A DNA stretch of 44,239 bases from a bacterium (GTDB lineage: Bacteria > Patescibacteriota > Minisyncoccia > 2-02-FULL-40-12 > IGHO2-01-FULL-4-A), in the NCBI GenBank assembly GCA_030698885.1, contig JAUYLN010000025.1, forward strand, positions 1 through 44,239, read 5' to 3'. The first letter of the stretch is position 1. Every line of letters starts with the position of its first letter. The notes under the pieces were generated by a model. It searched no databases. It was not told where the DNA came from and saw only the letters and a program-made list of their open reading frames with translations. This document shows, one piece after another, positions 38,514-44,239 of the stretch. Made by a program: the position numbers and the translations under genes.

Positions 38514-39605
38514 ATGCTAAGTATCGGTATAGTCGGATTGCCAAATGTAGGAAAGAGTACTCTTTTTAAGGCCCTGACTAAAAAACAAATAGATATTCAG
38601 AATTACCCTTTTACTACCATAGACCCTAATGTGGGGGTTGTTGGGGTGCCCGATGAGCGTCTGGAGCTATTGGCTAAGATGTCAGGCTCGGCCAAGATTG
38701 TGCCAACTGCCATTGAGTTCATAGATATTGCCGGATTAGTTCGCGGGGCAGCCCAGGGTGAAGGCCTCGGTAATAAGTTTCTGGCTAATATAAGAGAAGT
38801 TGATGCCATAGCCCAAGTGGTCAGAGTCTTTGATGATTCAAATATTACCCATGTACATAATAAAATTGACCCGGCAAATGACATTGAAGTTATAAATACG
38901 GAACTTATCATGGCTGACTTGTCTACTATTGAGAAGAGGCTTGAATCAGCAAGGGGCAATGACCCGGCCAAGGTTCTCGAAAAATCAGTTCTAACTAAAC
39001 TCAAAGAGAATCTGGATAAAGGGGTCTTGGCGATCGGTCTGTCATTTAATGAAAAAGAAACCGAAGTAGTTCGCGAGCTTCATCTTTTAACCAATAAGAA
39101 ATTTATCTATGTTCTAAATGTTTCAGAAAAACAGATAAAGGATAAATGGGAGCCTGACGAGGGTTTAAAGAAAGCTATGGGTGGAAATGATTACGTAATT
39201 CTTTGTACTACTTTTGAGCTTTTGCTTTCTGATGCCAGTCCTGATGAGCAGAAAGAGTTGCTGGATGACCTTGGATTAAAAGAAGGCGGCCTGGATTCGC
39301 TAATTAAAAAAGGTTATCACACTCTTGGGCTCCTGACATTCCTTACTACCGGAGAGGATGAAACACGGGCGTGGACTTCGCATGTCGGTGACCCTATCCC
39401 CCGCGCTTCGCGTGCTATACATACCGACTTTGAAGAAAAGTTTATTCGGGCGGATGTGATAAATTGGAAAGAGTTATTGGATATTGGGGCCCATTCGACA
39501 GGCTCAGGGCAAGCTTGGGGCAAAGCAAAAGAAGTTGGGAAAATAAGGACGGTTGGAAAGGATTATATAATTCAGGAAGGAGATGTCGTCGAAATTAAAA
39601 TCTAG
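38514..39605 (+). CDS. ychF: Ribosome-binding ATPase YchF (OLA1 family)
   Basis: 363 residues. P-loop GLPNVGKSTL (about 8-17), NYPFTTIDPNVGVV, DIAGLVRGAAQGEGLGNKFL and the YchF-specific NVSEK in place of NKXD are all present. The coiled-coil insert and the C-terminal TGS domain (ending GKDYIIQEGDVVEIKI) complete it. YchF is an obligate translation-linked ATPase that binds ribosomes. In the TGS domain HSTGSGQA is inserted between DIGA and WGKAKEVGK, encoded by the dnaK/trpS-type repeat. The final codons are part of a 38-bp perfect palindrome. The 5' region is the right direct repeat. Confidence 0.97.
   Translation: MLSIGIVGLPNVGKSTLFKALTKKQIDIQNYPFTTIDPNVGVVGVPDERLELLAKMSGSAKIVPTAIEFIDIAGLVRGAAQGEGLGNKFLANIREVDAIAQVVRVFDDSNITHVHNKIDPANDIEVINTELIMADLSTIEKRLESARGNDPAKVLEKSVLTKLKENLDKGVLAIGLSFNEKETEVVRELHLLTNKKFIYVLNVSEKQIKDKWEPDEGLKKAMGGNDYVILCTTFELLLSDASPDEQKELLDDLGLKEGGLDSLIKKGYHTLGLLTFLTTGEDETRAWTSHVGDPIPRASRAIHTDFEEKFIRADVINWKELLDIGAHSTGSGQAWGKAKEVGKIRTVGKDYIIQEGDVVEIKI
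39491..39514 (+). repeat. In-frame STGSGQA repeat within ychF
   Basis: CCATTCGACAGGCTCAGGGC then AAGC. The core is the same as in dnaK, in the same frame and orientation. Confidence 0.8.
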
Positions 39606-39628
39606 CCGTACGGCTAGATTTTAATTTC
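39591..39628 (+). terminator. 38-bp perfect palindrome spanning the ychF stop
   Basis: The 19-base arms meet at 39609/39610 and the stop TAG is at 39603-39605. The right arm supplies TTTT. It could terminate or protect the transcript. Confidence 0.75.
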
Positions 39629-39725
39629 TCCAATTTTTAAATCCTAATTCCTGCCTGCCGGCAGGCAGGTCTAATTACTAAACAAATCCCAATTATTAAA
39701 TCCCAAACCGTAATTTGCAATTCTC
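39617..39725. repeat. AT-rich dispersed element, copy 9, with a GC palindrome inserted
   Basis: AATCCTAATT and CTAATTACTAAACAAATCCC are the usual left-arm pieces; the GC palindrome at 39650-39669 splits them. The mirror arm is degraded. Confidence 0.5.
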
Positions 39726-39825
39726 TCGCCTATGGCGGGCGCCAAGCTAAAACGGCCTCAAAATCCGCAAAAATAATTGGCCATAAATCACATCTGCCCT
39801 CAGGTAGGGGGTGGAAGTAAGGAAA

Positions 39826-39943
39826 AATAAACGCCTAAATCATTGATTTAGGCGTTTATTCGCTATGTTAAATAAGTCAAAAGGTCGGCTCAATCATTGA
39901 TTGAGCCGACCTTTTGTGAATTTCAACACCAAGTGTTGAAATT
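39826..39943. repeat. Three tandem perfect hairpins between convergent genes
   Basis: Hairpin 1 is 39826-39860 (17-base arms, 1-base centre), hairpin 2 is 39879-39915 (18-base arms, 1-base centre), and hairpin 3 is 39919-39943 (11-base arms, CAA loop). Hairpins 1 and 2 share the core AATCATTGATT but have unrelated outer arms. The surrounding gap from 39726 to 40094 shows no gene. Confidence 0.85.
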
Positions 39944-40094
39944 GAAGTTGTGGTGTTGAGTTTAGTGCCTAATTCATAATTCCTATTTCTAGATTCATTT
40001 TAATTTTCGCAATAAGCTGTAAGGATTTGATCGTAGAGCTTACTGCCTATTGCTTGCGGCTGATTTATGAATTTGAAGGTGGAGAGATGCCGAT

Positions 40095-41363
40095 TTAATT
40101 AGTTAATGTAAAAGATGGAATTATTTTGTCCCAAACATCTCGAAACGGGCCATTATCTGAGGTACCTGAATTATAATCTTCAAATCCAATATATCCTATA
40201 TCCTCATGACCATTTCCATAAATATATACATACAGGTCATTAGTGGTAATAAGCTTCGGTTTATTAACTGGTATATCTTTAAGACCGGCCTCCCAGCCCT
40301 TTTGATTCTTCCATATTCCAACATTAAATACATCGCCGACACCCCCGTTTGTATATGGAAGAGAGAACATAAAATAAACAACCTCATACTCATCAAGCCC
40401 GAATTGTGGCTCATTGATAATTCTTACCTCATAATTTTTCCATCTCTCAGGCAGTTTCACCTCAAACCCAAATTCTTCGTTGCGGTAGGTTTGCCAGCCT
40501 TCAAGCTCTGAACCCTCTCCTTTCACGCAGGTTCCTTGGGCGCCAGGCAGAGGATCAATTAAAATGCACTCAAATCCGGCAGGGCAGGTTTCATTATCCA
40601 AACCACCACATGTCATTTGGCCGGTGAATTGAAATGTTTGGACTATCCGGTCAAACTCATTTGAGTAGGCGGAGTCATAGGGATAACTGAAAATTTCTAT
40701 AGATTTACTTCCTGAGACATAATAGACAGATAAAATCGGTCCGAAATCACTGTTTCGTAATATTTTTATTGCTCGCTCGCCGTTTATAAATATTTCTTCA
40801 GAACCAAGAATGCCATAAGTTTCAGCCGAAGTCCTAAATTCATCCACTGACATTATCTCATTTTCTTTGACCCATGCCTCCATTTTCAGCTCATTATTTG
40901 GAACCGGTTCGCCGGGATTATATTCATTGTCAGACGGATAGCTGTATATTTGGAAATAATTTGAACCTGTAGTTTGAGCTGTTTGGACATCGCCTTGCTG
41001 TTCTATAAATGCCTCAAGACGCCAATTTTCCGGATATCTTATCTCAAAACCGTGTTGGCTTGAATAGGTTTGCCAGCTAGCATATGGGTCGGGTTCCGGA
41101 GTTGGGGTTGCTTCCGGCGTTGGCGTATACTTAAATCCGAAGGTCAGTTTTTCAAGAAATGTAGGCGCGGCAAATTTGGCAAAAGCATAAATGCCGCCGA
41201 TTACCGCTAAAATAACTAAAACACCAAAAATTATTTCTTTTTGGTTTGGTTTTCTGGATAGGATATTTTCTTCCGCCTCTGGTTGCTGTGGGGCGGGTGG
41301 CGTGGGCGTCGGTATTTCGTTAGGAGAAACGCCTAGGGGTGGTGAATTTTGTTCATCTGCCAT
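40095..41363 (-). CDS. Membrane-anchored protein with two PsbP-like domains
   Basis: 422 residues. A Pro/Glu/Gln-rich cytoplasmic N-terminus (about 1-43) and a membrane helix (about 44-62) are followed by a Thr/Pro-rich linker (TPTPEATPTPEPDP). Two PsbP-like domains come next, opening with WQTYSSQHGFEIRYPENW (about 97) and WQTYRNEEFGFEVKLPERW (about 290). Between them is a Cys-rich spacer with CGGLDNETCPAGFECILIDPLPGAQGTC, a short motif frequent in exported proteins of this group. An extracytoplasmic role is inferred; ligand and partner are unknown. TATAAT is exactly 6 bases before the ATG, so the message is probably leaderless. Confidence 0.72.
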   Translation of the reverse strand: MADEQNSPPLGVSPNEIPTPTPPAPQQPEAEENILSRKPNQKEIIFGVLVILAVIGGIYAFAKFAAPTFLEKLTFGFKYTPTPEATPTPEPDPYASWQTYSSQHGFEIRYPENWRLEAFIEQQGDVQTAQTTGSNYFQIYSYPSDNEYNPGEPVPNNELKMEAWVKENEIMSVDEFRTSAETYGILGSEEIFINGERAIKILRNSDFGPILSVYYVSGSKSIEIFSYPYDSAYSNEFDRIVQTFQFTGQMTCGGLDNETCPAGFECILIDPLPGAQGTCVKGEGSELEGWQTYRNEEFGFEVKLPERWKNYEVRIINEPQFGLDEYEVVYFMFSLPYTNGGVGDVFNVGIWKNQKGWEAGLKDIPVNKPKLITTNDLYVYIYGNGHEDIGYIGFEDYNSGTSDNGPFRDVWDKIIPSFTLTN

Positions 41364-41369
41364 ACCCTT

Positions 41370-41375
41370 ATTATA
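41370..41375 (-). promoter_or_regulatory. -10 box 6 bases before the two-domain PsbP-like gene
   Basis: TATAAT, six bases, then ATG on the minus strand. TTGCAT occurs about 16 bases upstream as a weak -35. Confidence 0.6.
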
Positions 41376-41440
41376 GAATGCAAAGCTAAAAATGCAAAAT
41401 GCAAAACAACAGTTTAAATCTTAAATCTTAAATCTTAAAT

Positions 41441-42061
41441 CTAGTCCAGTCGTATCTGAGATGCTTTTGTAAACAGTTCATTTGCTTTTTCCCAGTTGAG
41501 GTTTTTGAAGAATGAGGCAATATAAGCTTTTCGGTCAGAGCCATGGTCTATGAAATAAGCATGCTCATATACGTCTAAGGCCAGAACCGGTATACATCCC
41601 CAGACAGCCTGATTGTGAGCGTCGCCATTGTATTGTTTTAACTCCCCCGCCTTTGGATCCCAGGCGAGTATTGCCCAGCCTCTGGCGGCCATGGCGCATT
41701 CGGTAAAGTATTTTATAAAATCTTCAACAGAGCCCCATTTTTCTGATATTGCTCCGGCGAGTTCGGGTCCTTTGCTTGTGTCACCGTCTCCGCCAAGCAC
41801 GCCGAAAAACCACTCGTGCAGGTAGATGCCGTTAACAGCGAATGTTTCGCCTTGTTTTAGCCCGCGAAGCTGACTGTATGTCTGATTGCTTGGTTGTGCT
41901 GTTCCGGATATGACCTCCTTTCTTAGCTGGCCAAGCTTTTCCCCTATCTCATTAGCTTTATCCACGTATCCTTTGTAAAGCTTTCCGTGGTGGATTTCAT
42001 TTGTTTTTTTTGAGATACCGTCAAGTTCTTTATCAAAAGGCAATGGCTTGTGGCTGTACAA
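41441..42061 (-). CDS. sod: Fe/Mn superoxide dismutase
   Basis: 206 residues. The metal ligands of the family are placed at H24 (EIHHGK), H80 (YLHEWFF), D161 and H165 (DVYEHAYFIDHG). The usual DVWEHAYY reads DVYEHAYF, a conservative change next to the ligand Asp. It converts superoxide to peroxide and oxygen in the cytoplasm. Which metal is used cannot be decided from sequence alone. The start is TTG at 42061; no signal peptide. It sits near the glutaredoxin gene, both serving redox defence, although a repeat element separates them. Confidence 0.93.
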   Translation of the reverse strand: MYSHKPLPFDKELDGISKKTNEIHHGKLYKGYVDKANEIGEKLGQLRKEVISGTAQPSNQTYSQLRGLKQGETFAVNGIYLHEWFFGVLGGDGDTSKGPELAGAISEKWGSVEDFIKYFTECAMAARGWAILAWDPKAGELKQYNGDAHNQAVWGCIPVLALDVYEHAYFIDHGSDRKAYIASFFKNLNWEKANELFTKASQIRLD

Positions 42062-42067
42062 ATCAAT

Positions 42068-42180
42068 GTCTAATTACTAATTGACCTAATTCCTAATCAA
42101 TATCCAAGCACCAATTAATAATTTTCAGTCATTGGGACTTGGGATTTATTTAGAAATTAGATATTAGAAATTAGGAATTT
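42068..42180. repeat. AT-rich dispersed palindromic element, copy 10
   Basis: CTAATTGACCTAATTCCTAATCAATATCC mirrors GGGATTTATTTAGAAATTAG, with ATTGGGACTTGG near the centre. Confidence 0.65.
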
Positions 42181-42246
42181 ATAGAACAAATTTAACAAAA
42201 TAACCGCTATACATACAACAAATCTTCACAAAGCATTACCCTCTTT

Positions 42247-42486
42247 TTAGCTTATTCCCAGAGCCGCATTTATTTTGCTCTTATTGAAGCCGATTATAAC
42301 GGTTTTGCCGTCTATCACTATAACTGGTACGCTCATGGCTCCGGTTTTCTCTATCATTTCCTGTCTGCGAACGGCATCTTCAGCGACATTATAATCGCTA
42401 TACTCTATGTTTTTGGACTTAAAGTATTCCTTTGACATTTTGCAGAAACTGCAAGTTGGGGTGCTGTATATTTCTATGCGTGGCAT
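42247..42486 (-). CDS. Glutaredoxin-like protein (NrdH/YruB type)
   Basis: 79 residues, one thioredoxin-fold domain. CSFC at 12-15 is the redox motif, TGAMSVPVIVIDG contains the cis-Pro loop, and GFNKSKINAAL is the C-terminal helix. It is a small cytoplasmic dithiol reductant; the reductase partner is not in the window. TATAAC lies 7 bases before the ATG. Confidence 0.9.
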   Translation of the reverse strand: MPRIEIYSTPTCSFCKMSKEYFKSKNIEYSDYNVAEDAVRRQEMIEKTGAMSVPVIVIDGKTVIIGFNKSKINAALGIS

Positions 42487-42657
42487 TTGATAGGTTATAA
42501 TTACGAGTTACATATTACGAATTTAAACCCAATTCGTGAATTGTAATCGCAATAGATAAATTTATGATTAAAGTATATCACACCAAATATTCACTTGCCA
42601 AAATATTAAAAATAACACATAATATATAGACAGTGCCTTAAAAACAAAAGGACGGAT

Positions 42658-43557
42658 ATGACGAAAATGCGGTTTATATTCCTGTGCTTTTTGACGGTTT
42701 TTCCATGTTTTGGCATGGAAAATACCAAAAGAGATGCCAAGATAGAGGAATTTATTACTCATTTTGGCAATCGTAATACAGAGCAGGCAGAAAGCATTGT
42801 TACGGAGCTAAAGTTTTCTTTTCCGGGAGAGCCGTTATTTTATACTTTTAGTCTCAAGGCGCTTTTTCAGGAGCTTGAGATTGTTGAAGAAAAAATAGCC
42901 TCTTTAAAACAGGGCGCTCCGGATAGAGACAGGCTGGAAAATAGAAAAAAATACTTAGTAGATTTTTTTGAACGGGAATCGGTAGCCGGGCTTAATTTAC
43001 TGGGTTTTCTTAATAGTCCGAAAGATAAATATTTGGCAGGAAGGATATATACAATGCGAAGCGCTTTTATAAAAAAATTCAAAGATGAATATTTGCGTCC
43101 GGATGAAGATGCTGCCACGGGTATCGGCCTGATAAAGTCTGCGATTCAGGAAGATCCTAAGCTTTGTTCAGCAAAATACACCCTCGCTGTTGCAAAGTAC
43201 ATGATGGCAACCAGGACAAGCGGTCTCGGCTTTAAAAGATTGATTATTTCGCATTTTTCAAAAACATTCAGCCAATTAGGCGGAAATTTTGATGTTAATG
43301 ATGCTTGGAATTGGGCCAAAGAAGCAAATAGCTGTGAGCCGGTTTATTATTATATTAAAGATGCAAAATGGGACAGCGGGTTTCTTCTAAAGCAGATGCT
43401 CTGGGAGAATCATGAGCCACAAAAAAACGGACACAGAGAAAGAGATGAGCAGATTATAGGCATCTTGGATGAATTATGCCAAAGATTTCCGGAGAATAAA
43501 AGAATTCAGAATGAACGACTATTAATACTTAGACACCTGGAGGCGGGCGTCAATTAG
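42658..43557 (+). CDS. Exported helical-repeat (TPR-like) hypothetical protein
   Basis: 299 residues. A signal peptide (about 1-19, FLCFLTVFPCFG|M) precedes an all-helical protein. Repeated helix pairs such as FITHFGNRNTEQAESIVTELKFSFPGEPLFYTFSLKALFQEL and GLIKSAIQEDPKLCSAKYTLAVAKYMMA are reminiscent of tetratricopeptide solenoids. No enzymatic motif is seen. AAAGGA is 5 bases before the ATG at 42658. Upstream, TTGCCA and TAATAT could be a promoter. A terminator begins right after the stop. Confidence 0.7.
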   Translation: MTKMRFIFLCFLTVFPCFGMENTKRDAKIEEFITHFGNRNTEQAESIVTELKFSFPGEPLFYTFSLKALFQELEIVEEKIASLKQGAPDRDRLENRKKYLVDFFERESVAGLNLLGFLNSPKDKYLAGRIYTMRSAFIKKFKDEYLRPDEDAATGIGLIKSAIQEDPKLCSAKYTLAVAKYMMATRTSGLGFKRLIISHFSKTFSQLGGNFDVNDAWNWAKEANSCEPVYYYIKDAKWDSGFLLKQMLWENHEPQKNGHRERDEQIIGILDELCQRFPENKRIQNERLLILRHLEAGVN

Positions 43558-43585
43558 CCCCGCGCTATTTAAGCGGGGTTTTGTT
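43556..43585 (+). terminator. Rho-independent terminator of the 42658 gene
   Basis: GCCCCGC-gctattta-AGCGGGGT then TTTGTTTTG. The stem begins at the third base of the stop codon. Confidence 0.85.
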
Positions 43586-43591
43586 TTGGGT

Positions 43592-43597
43592 TATACT
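43592..43597 (+). promoter_or_regulatory. -10 box 6 bases before the 43604 gene
   Basis: TATACT-GTAAGT-ATG, just downstream of the previous terminator, with no room for a ribosome site. Confidence 0.5.
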
Positions 43598-43603
43598 GTA
43601 AGT

Positions 43604-44023
43604 ATGGGTACATTATTTAGGGCGGGTGTTTTTGTGGTTATTGCCTTGCTGGCAGGCGGTTTTGCCATAAATAAGATTCCGGCGCTTAAGCAGAGGGTGG
43701 TAGAGTATATAAATCCGGCCGCCAAAGAAAGGAGGCTGATCGGAGAGTTGGACAAAAACCTATCAGATTTAGATCACGCCATAGCCGGAGTTAGCGGAGC
43801 TAAAAGTGATGAAGAGCGAAATCAACAGATTCAAAAGGCCCGTGATTTGATAAATCAGGCCAAGAATTTACAGGCTGATATAAAAGAGTCCAACGATAAA
43901 AATGACGGAATTATCAGCTCAAATCTGACCAAAATTATAGATTCTTTTATTGACGATACCCCCTACCCCGCCGATCATCTGGAGATAACGGAGGAGCTGA
44001 AAGCGAAGATATGCTCTGAATAA
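43604..44023 (+). CDS. Hypothetical membrane-anchored coiled-coil protein
   Basis: 139 residues from the ATG at 43604; a TTG at 43586 in the same frame is rejected because the -10 box overlaps it. One N-terminal membrane helix (about 4-22) is followed by KIPALKQRVVEYINPAAKERRLIGELDKNLSDLDHAI and a long helical region rich in Lys, Asp and Gln, probably coiled coil. No family recognised. It follows the TPR-like gene but has its own promoter signal. Confidence 0.65.
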   Translation: MGTLFRAGVFVVIALLAGGFAINKIPALKQRVVEYINPAAKERRLIGELDKNLSDLDHAIAGVSGAKSDEERNQQIQKARDLINQAKNLQADIKESNDKNDGIISSNLTKIIDSFIDDTPYPADHLEITEELKAKICSE

Positions 44024-44035
44024 GTATTAAGCTAT

Positions 44036-44150
44036 AAGTATAAAGTATTAAGGAATTAAATCACAAAAGCTCAAATTTTAAATTTAAAATTTTAAATCAA
44101 TTTTAAAAATTTAAACTTCAATTAAAATTTAAAACTTATAATTTAAAGTT
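44036..44150. repeat. AT-rich palindromic repeat at the right end
   Basis: AAATTTTAAATTTAAAATTTT and related runs of A and T form overlapping self-complementary stretches. It differs in sequence from the CTAATT family but again fills a gap exactly. Confidence 0.45.
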
Positions 44151-44158
44151 GTATAATT

Positions 44159-44239
44159 CTAAAAGAGTGGTGGTATCTTACTATCCACGAGAAACACAAT
44201 CAGTCCTATGATCGCTCCAATTGCTGATATCATCCAAAA
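44159..44239 (-). CDS. 3' end of a membrane protein gene, partial
   Basis: The minus strand reads FWMISAIGAIIGLIVFLVDS then KIPPLF and a TAG stop at 44159-44161. This is a C-terminal membrane helix of a gene that begins outside the window. Nothing further can be said of its identity. Confidence 0.55.
   Translation of the reverse strand, partial: FWMISAIGAIIGLIVFLVDSKIPPLF

Noticed and set aside
39826-39943. CRISPR array
   Set aside because: Three hairpins with different arms and irregular spacing; there are no constant repeats with unique spacers and no cas genes.
1-44239. Alternative genetic code with UGA as glycine
   Set aside because: UGA ends the NRAMP-like gene at the expected length, and conserved proteins show no in-frame UGA.

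Overview
The window reads as a chromosomal segment of an AT-rich, compact member of the Patescibacteria (candidate phyla radiation), most likely a Parcubacteria-type lineage. This rests on family content and style, not on a 16S gene: many small membrane-anchored proteins, a DNA-binding-like domain fused through one transmembrane helix to a long surface repeat protein, cupredoxin-like and PsbP-like exported proteins, a short HrcA, many TTG starts, and probable leaderless mRNAs. TGA is used as a stop (for example at 26131-26133), so the UGA-glycine code of Gracilibacteria and Absconditabacteria does not apply.

Layout. 1-2222 (-): N-terminal part of a very large surface protein that runs off the left edge. 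2634-9027 (-): Cache-domain membrane sensor, beta-CASP RNase, presenilin-like protease, cupredoxin-like protein, a possible PIN-like protein and a MurE-type ligase. 9110-13657 (-): triple LamG exported protein, PsbP-like protein, FemAB-type aminoacyltransferase, ruvA. 13698-15701 (+): uvrB. 15785-23799 (-): two small hypothetical genes, dnaJ, membrane proteins, a possible ART-like protein, an RBBP9-like hydrolase, dnaK, grpE and hrcA, with a perfect CIRCE operator in front of hrcA. 24844-33807 (+): NRAMP-like transporter, cysS, YvlD-like protein, secG, an oligopeptide-binding protein, tRNA-Leu(CAG), RNase J and trpS, preceded by two small minus-strand genes. 33850-36021: a HAD phosphatase (-) and murC (+). 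36036-36298 (-): a GC-rich structured RNA gene candidate with a perfect sigma70 promoter and its own terminator. 36353-38508: a one-gene module between 38-bp perfect direct repeats. 38514-44239: ychF, a PsbP-like protein, Fe/Mn superoxide dismutase, a glutaredoxin, two exported proteins and the end of a further membrane protein.

How the parts work together. Heat-shock control (HrcA, GrpE, DnaK, DnaJ), envelope building (MurC, a MurE-like ligase, FemAB), DNA repair (RuvA, UvrB), translation (CysS, TrpS, tRNA-Leu, YchF), RNA decay (RNase J and a second beta-CASP enzyme), secretion (SecG), peptide uptake and oxidative defence (SOD, glutaredoxin) form an ordinary housekeeping set, interspersed with lineage-specific exported proteins.

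The unusual layer is non-coding. Several families of small palindromic repeats are scattered between genes, and some sit in frame inside conserved proteins (DnaK, TrpS beside its KMSKS loop, YchF, CysS, a MurE-type ligase, the HAD phosphatase). This recalls the Rickettsia palindromic elements. Perfect palindromes span or abut several stop codons, three perfect hairpins stand in tandem at 39826-39943, and a 20-bp GC palindrome recurs three times, once interrupting one arm of a longer inverted repeat. The two strongest leads for something undescribed are the RNA at 36036-36298 and the direct-repeat-bounded module beside it.
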